A DNA stretch of 64,000 nt from Opitutales bacterium (GTDB lineage: Bacteria > Verrucomicrobiota > Verrucomicrobiia > Opitutales > UBA953), in the NCBI GenBank assembly GCA_009691685.1, contig SIAU01000002.1, positions 1 through 64,000 on the forward strand, read 5' to 3'. The position numbers and the translations under genes were made by a program. The notes beneath the pieces were generated by a model. The model saw only the letters and a program-made list of their open reading frames with translations. It was not told where the DNA came from and made no database searches. Positions 62,497 to 64,000 of this stretch are shown here, piece by piece; within the stretch, counting starts at the first letter, position 1, and every line of letters begins with the position of its first letter.

Positions 62497-64000
62497 ATGT
62501 CAGAATCTCGCTTAAAGTTTAAATTAGAGGCCAAAGCCTCCGGCTCCAGAGCGCGAGCGGCGACATTCTATACCCTCCATAATGAGGTTAAAACTCCTCT
62601 GTTTATGCCCGTGGGCACGCAGGCGACGGTTAAAGCACAAACCTTCGAAACCTTACACGACTCGGGATCGCAAATTCTCTTAGCGAATACTTATCACTTA
62701 TTACTGCGACCCGGCCCCGAGGTTTTTCAAAAGTTTGGTGGTATTCATTCTTTCATGAATTGGAGTAAATCGGTACTCACGGATTCGGGTGGCTACCAAA
62801 TTTTTTCACTTCCGCATTCTCGTTCGATCGGCGAAGACGGCGCAGAATTCAGAAGTTACGTGGATGGTAAAAAAATTCTGCTGAGTCCGGAAGTGAGTAT
62901 CGCCACGCAAATGGCCATCGGCAGTGATATTATGATGGTGCTGGATCAGTGCATTCCGTCGACCGCTGATAAGGCCACGGCGAAACGTGCCTTAGAAATT
63001 ACCCAACGTTGGGCAGTGCGTAGTTTAAAAGCGCGCGGCGAATCTCCGCAATCTATGTTCGGTATCGTACAAGGTGCACTCTATCCCGAACTGCGAAAGC
63101 AAAGTGCGGATGGATTAACTCAACTACCTTTTGATGGATTCGCGATTGGCGGTCTCGCCGTCGGCGAAGAAAAACAAGAGCGCGAGGACACGTGCGAAAT
63201 CGCCGCCGCACTTTTACCCGAAGATAAACCACGCTATCTCATGGGTGTAGGAACTCCGCTCGATTTACTTGAGGCCGTGCATCGCGGGGTGGATATGTTT
63301 GACTGCATTATCCCCAATAAAGTCGCACAATTTGGCACTGCTTTCACCTCGAAAGGCTTACTGCAATTACGTCGATCGGTTTACAAATTCTCGGAGGAGA
63401 AAATCGATGCTAATTGCGCGTGTCCGGTCTGCCAAAAATACTCTCGTGGCTATCTCCATCACTTAACTAAGACGCGTGAGCCCTTGGGTTGGACTTTGCT
63501 CGGCCAGCATAACATCGCCTTTTATCACCAGATGATGCGGGAGATTCGTCAGAGTATTTTAGAAGATAGATTTTTAGAGTACTACAATAGTCGTCGAACG
63601 GTTCTTGCCGTTGAAGATGCGGAGAATCCCGCCAGCCCTCCGAAGGTCGGCAAGGAACGTCGCCCGCGTACACTCGGCGATTATGTGGTGCATATCGCCT
63701 CCGCGGGCTTTGCGAGTATTAAGCAAGTATCCTCGGGGGAAATCATGCACTCGCACACGCCACCGATGGATGAGGCGAAGTCCCTTTACGTCGATCAAGC
63801 GGAGTTGCTTAAGCACTTACGCTTACCCGAAGGAAAATCTGCAAACGATGTTCCTGAGCTGATTATTTGGGATGTGGGATTGGGTGCTGCCACGAATGCG
63901 ATGGCGGCGGTACAATGTTACGAGAAACTCGCGAGTGAAGGTGAAGTGCGTCGAATGAAAATCATCAGCTTCGAAAATAATCTCGATGCGCTCCGTTTAG
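62497..64000 (+). CDS. tgt: tRNA-guanine transglycosylase fused to an MnmD-like methyltransferase domain (partial)
   Basis: 501 codons are visible and the frame runs off the window. GGAG lies 8 bases before the ATG. Residues ~10-375 are Tgt, which inserts queuine precursor at G34: MPVGTQATVKAQTF, Asp96 in LTDSGGYQIFSL, GIVQGALYPELR, GGLAVGEEKQER, nucleophile Asp269 in DMFDCIIP, and zinc ligands Cys307, Cys309, Cys312 and His338. After the nucleophile the sequence is NKVAQFG instead of the usual TRNARNG. From ~393 a second domain begins (GDYVVHIASAGFASIKQ; HSHTPPMDEAKSLYVDQAEL) with WDVGLGAATNAM at 458-469, the SAM motif of MnmC2/MnmD (mnm5U34 methylation). Both activities target the wobble base. 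Confidence 0.88.
   Translation, partial: MSESRLKFKLEAKASGSRARAATFYTLHNEVKTPLFMPVGTQATVKAQTFETLHDSGSQILLANTYHLLLRPGPEVFQKFGGIHSFMNWSKSVLTDSGGYQIFSLPHSRSIGEDGAEFRSYVDGKKILLSPEVSIATQMAIGSDIMMVLDQCIPSTADKATAKRALEITQRWAVRSLKARGESPQSMFGIVQGALYPELRKQSADGLTQLPFDGFAIGGLAVGEEKQEREDTCEIAAALLPEDKPRYLMGVGTPLDLLEAVHRGVDMFDCIIPNKVAQFGTAFTSKGLLQLRRSVYKFSEEKIDANCACPVCQKYSRGYLHHLTKTREPLGWTLLGQHNIAFYHQMMREIRQSILEDRFLEYYNSRRTVLAVEDAENPASPPKVGKERRPRTLGDYVVHIASAGFASIKQVSSGEIMHSHTPPMDEAKSLYVDQAELLKHLRLPEGKSANDVPELIIWDVGLGAATNAMAAVQCYEKLASEGEVRRMKIISFENNLDALRL

Overview
The window is ordinary chromosomal DNA of a Verrucomicrobiota bacterium, most likely class Opitutae. This is inferred from content. It carries the small basic protein typical of Verrucomicrobia, Chlamydiae and Planctomycetes, PEP-CTERM anchored surface proteins, a planctomycete-type cytochrome with its DUF2231-like partner, DUF1080/Gfo-Idh-MocA and ThuA proteins, a GH29 fucosidase and an EF-hand sulfatase. 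Genes are dense, often overlap by 1-4 bases, and mostly lack a clear Shine-Dalgarno sequence. No phage, transposase, CRISPR array or rRNA was seen.

Layout. 1-9.2 kb: tail of an acidic protein, lnt-secA, a secreted deacetylase-like protein, trxB, ilvB. 9.2-19.8 kb: thiD, a small membrane protein, ppdK, the long purL, photolyase, M42 peptidase. 19.9-25.2 kb: DUF1080 and Gfo/Idh/MocA proteins, GGCT-like protein, TonB-dependent receptor, a double-ACT protein. 25.2-25.8 kb: octamer-repeat elements around tRNA-Ser(GCU). 25.8-35.9 kb: accessory polysaccharide and surface genes: alcohol dehydrogenase, fucosidase, two PEP-CTERM proteins, parallel beta-helix protein, GH128-like hydrolase with a signal-peptide frameshift, ThuA, DUF2231-like protein, cytochrome c. 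35.9-42.6 kb: fur-sufC-sufB-sufD-sufT-hflX operon and a LON-domain protein. 42.7-45.0 kb: two methyltransferases and an exostosin-like glycosyltransferase. 45.0-54.6 kb: Cdd1-like protein, leuB, VF530 protein, hemB, dnaK, hemL, proC, rhodanese, leuA, small basic protein. 54.7-64.0 kb: LptF/G permease, RlmI-like methyltransferase, ruvA, dapB-dapA, an alpha/beta hydrolase, a sulfatase and, running off the end, a Tgt fused to an MnmD-like methyltransferase domain.

How the genes work together. Branched-chain amino acid (ilvB, leuA, leuB), lysine (dapA, dapB), proline (proC), haem (hemL, hemB), purine and thiamine synthesis are each represented by scattered genes. The secreted set (fucosidase, sulfatase, GH128-like, beta-helix, DUF1080, ThuA, TonB receptor) points to life on fucose-containing, probably sulfated polysaccharides. 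The Suf operon starts with a Fur-family regulator that has a perfect 7-1-7 palindrome just upstream, suggesting metal or peroxide control of Fe-S assembly.

The most unusual items are a dispersed family of intergenic elements made of degenerate 8-bp tandem repeats with inverted ends and GC-rich palindromic cores (25.2, 25.7, 52.0 and 57.7 kb), the Tgt-MnmD fusion at the right edge, and the dnaK upstream region with a -24/-12 type promoter match and two perfect inverted repeats.
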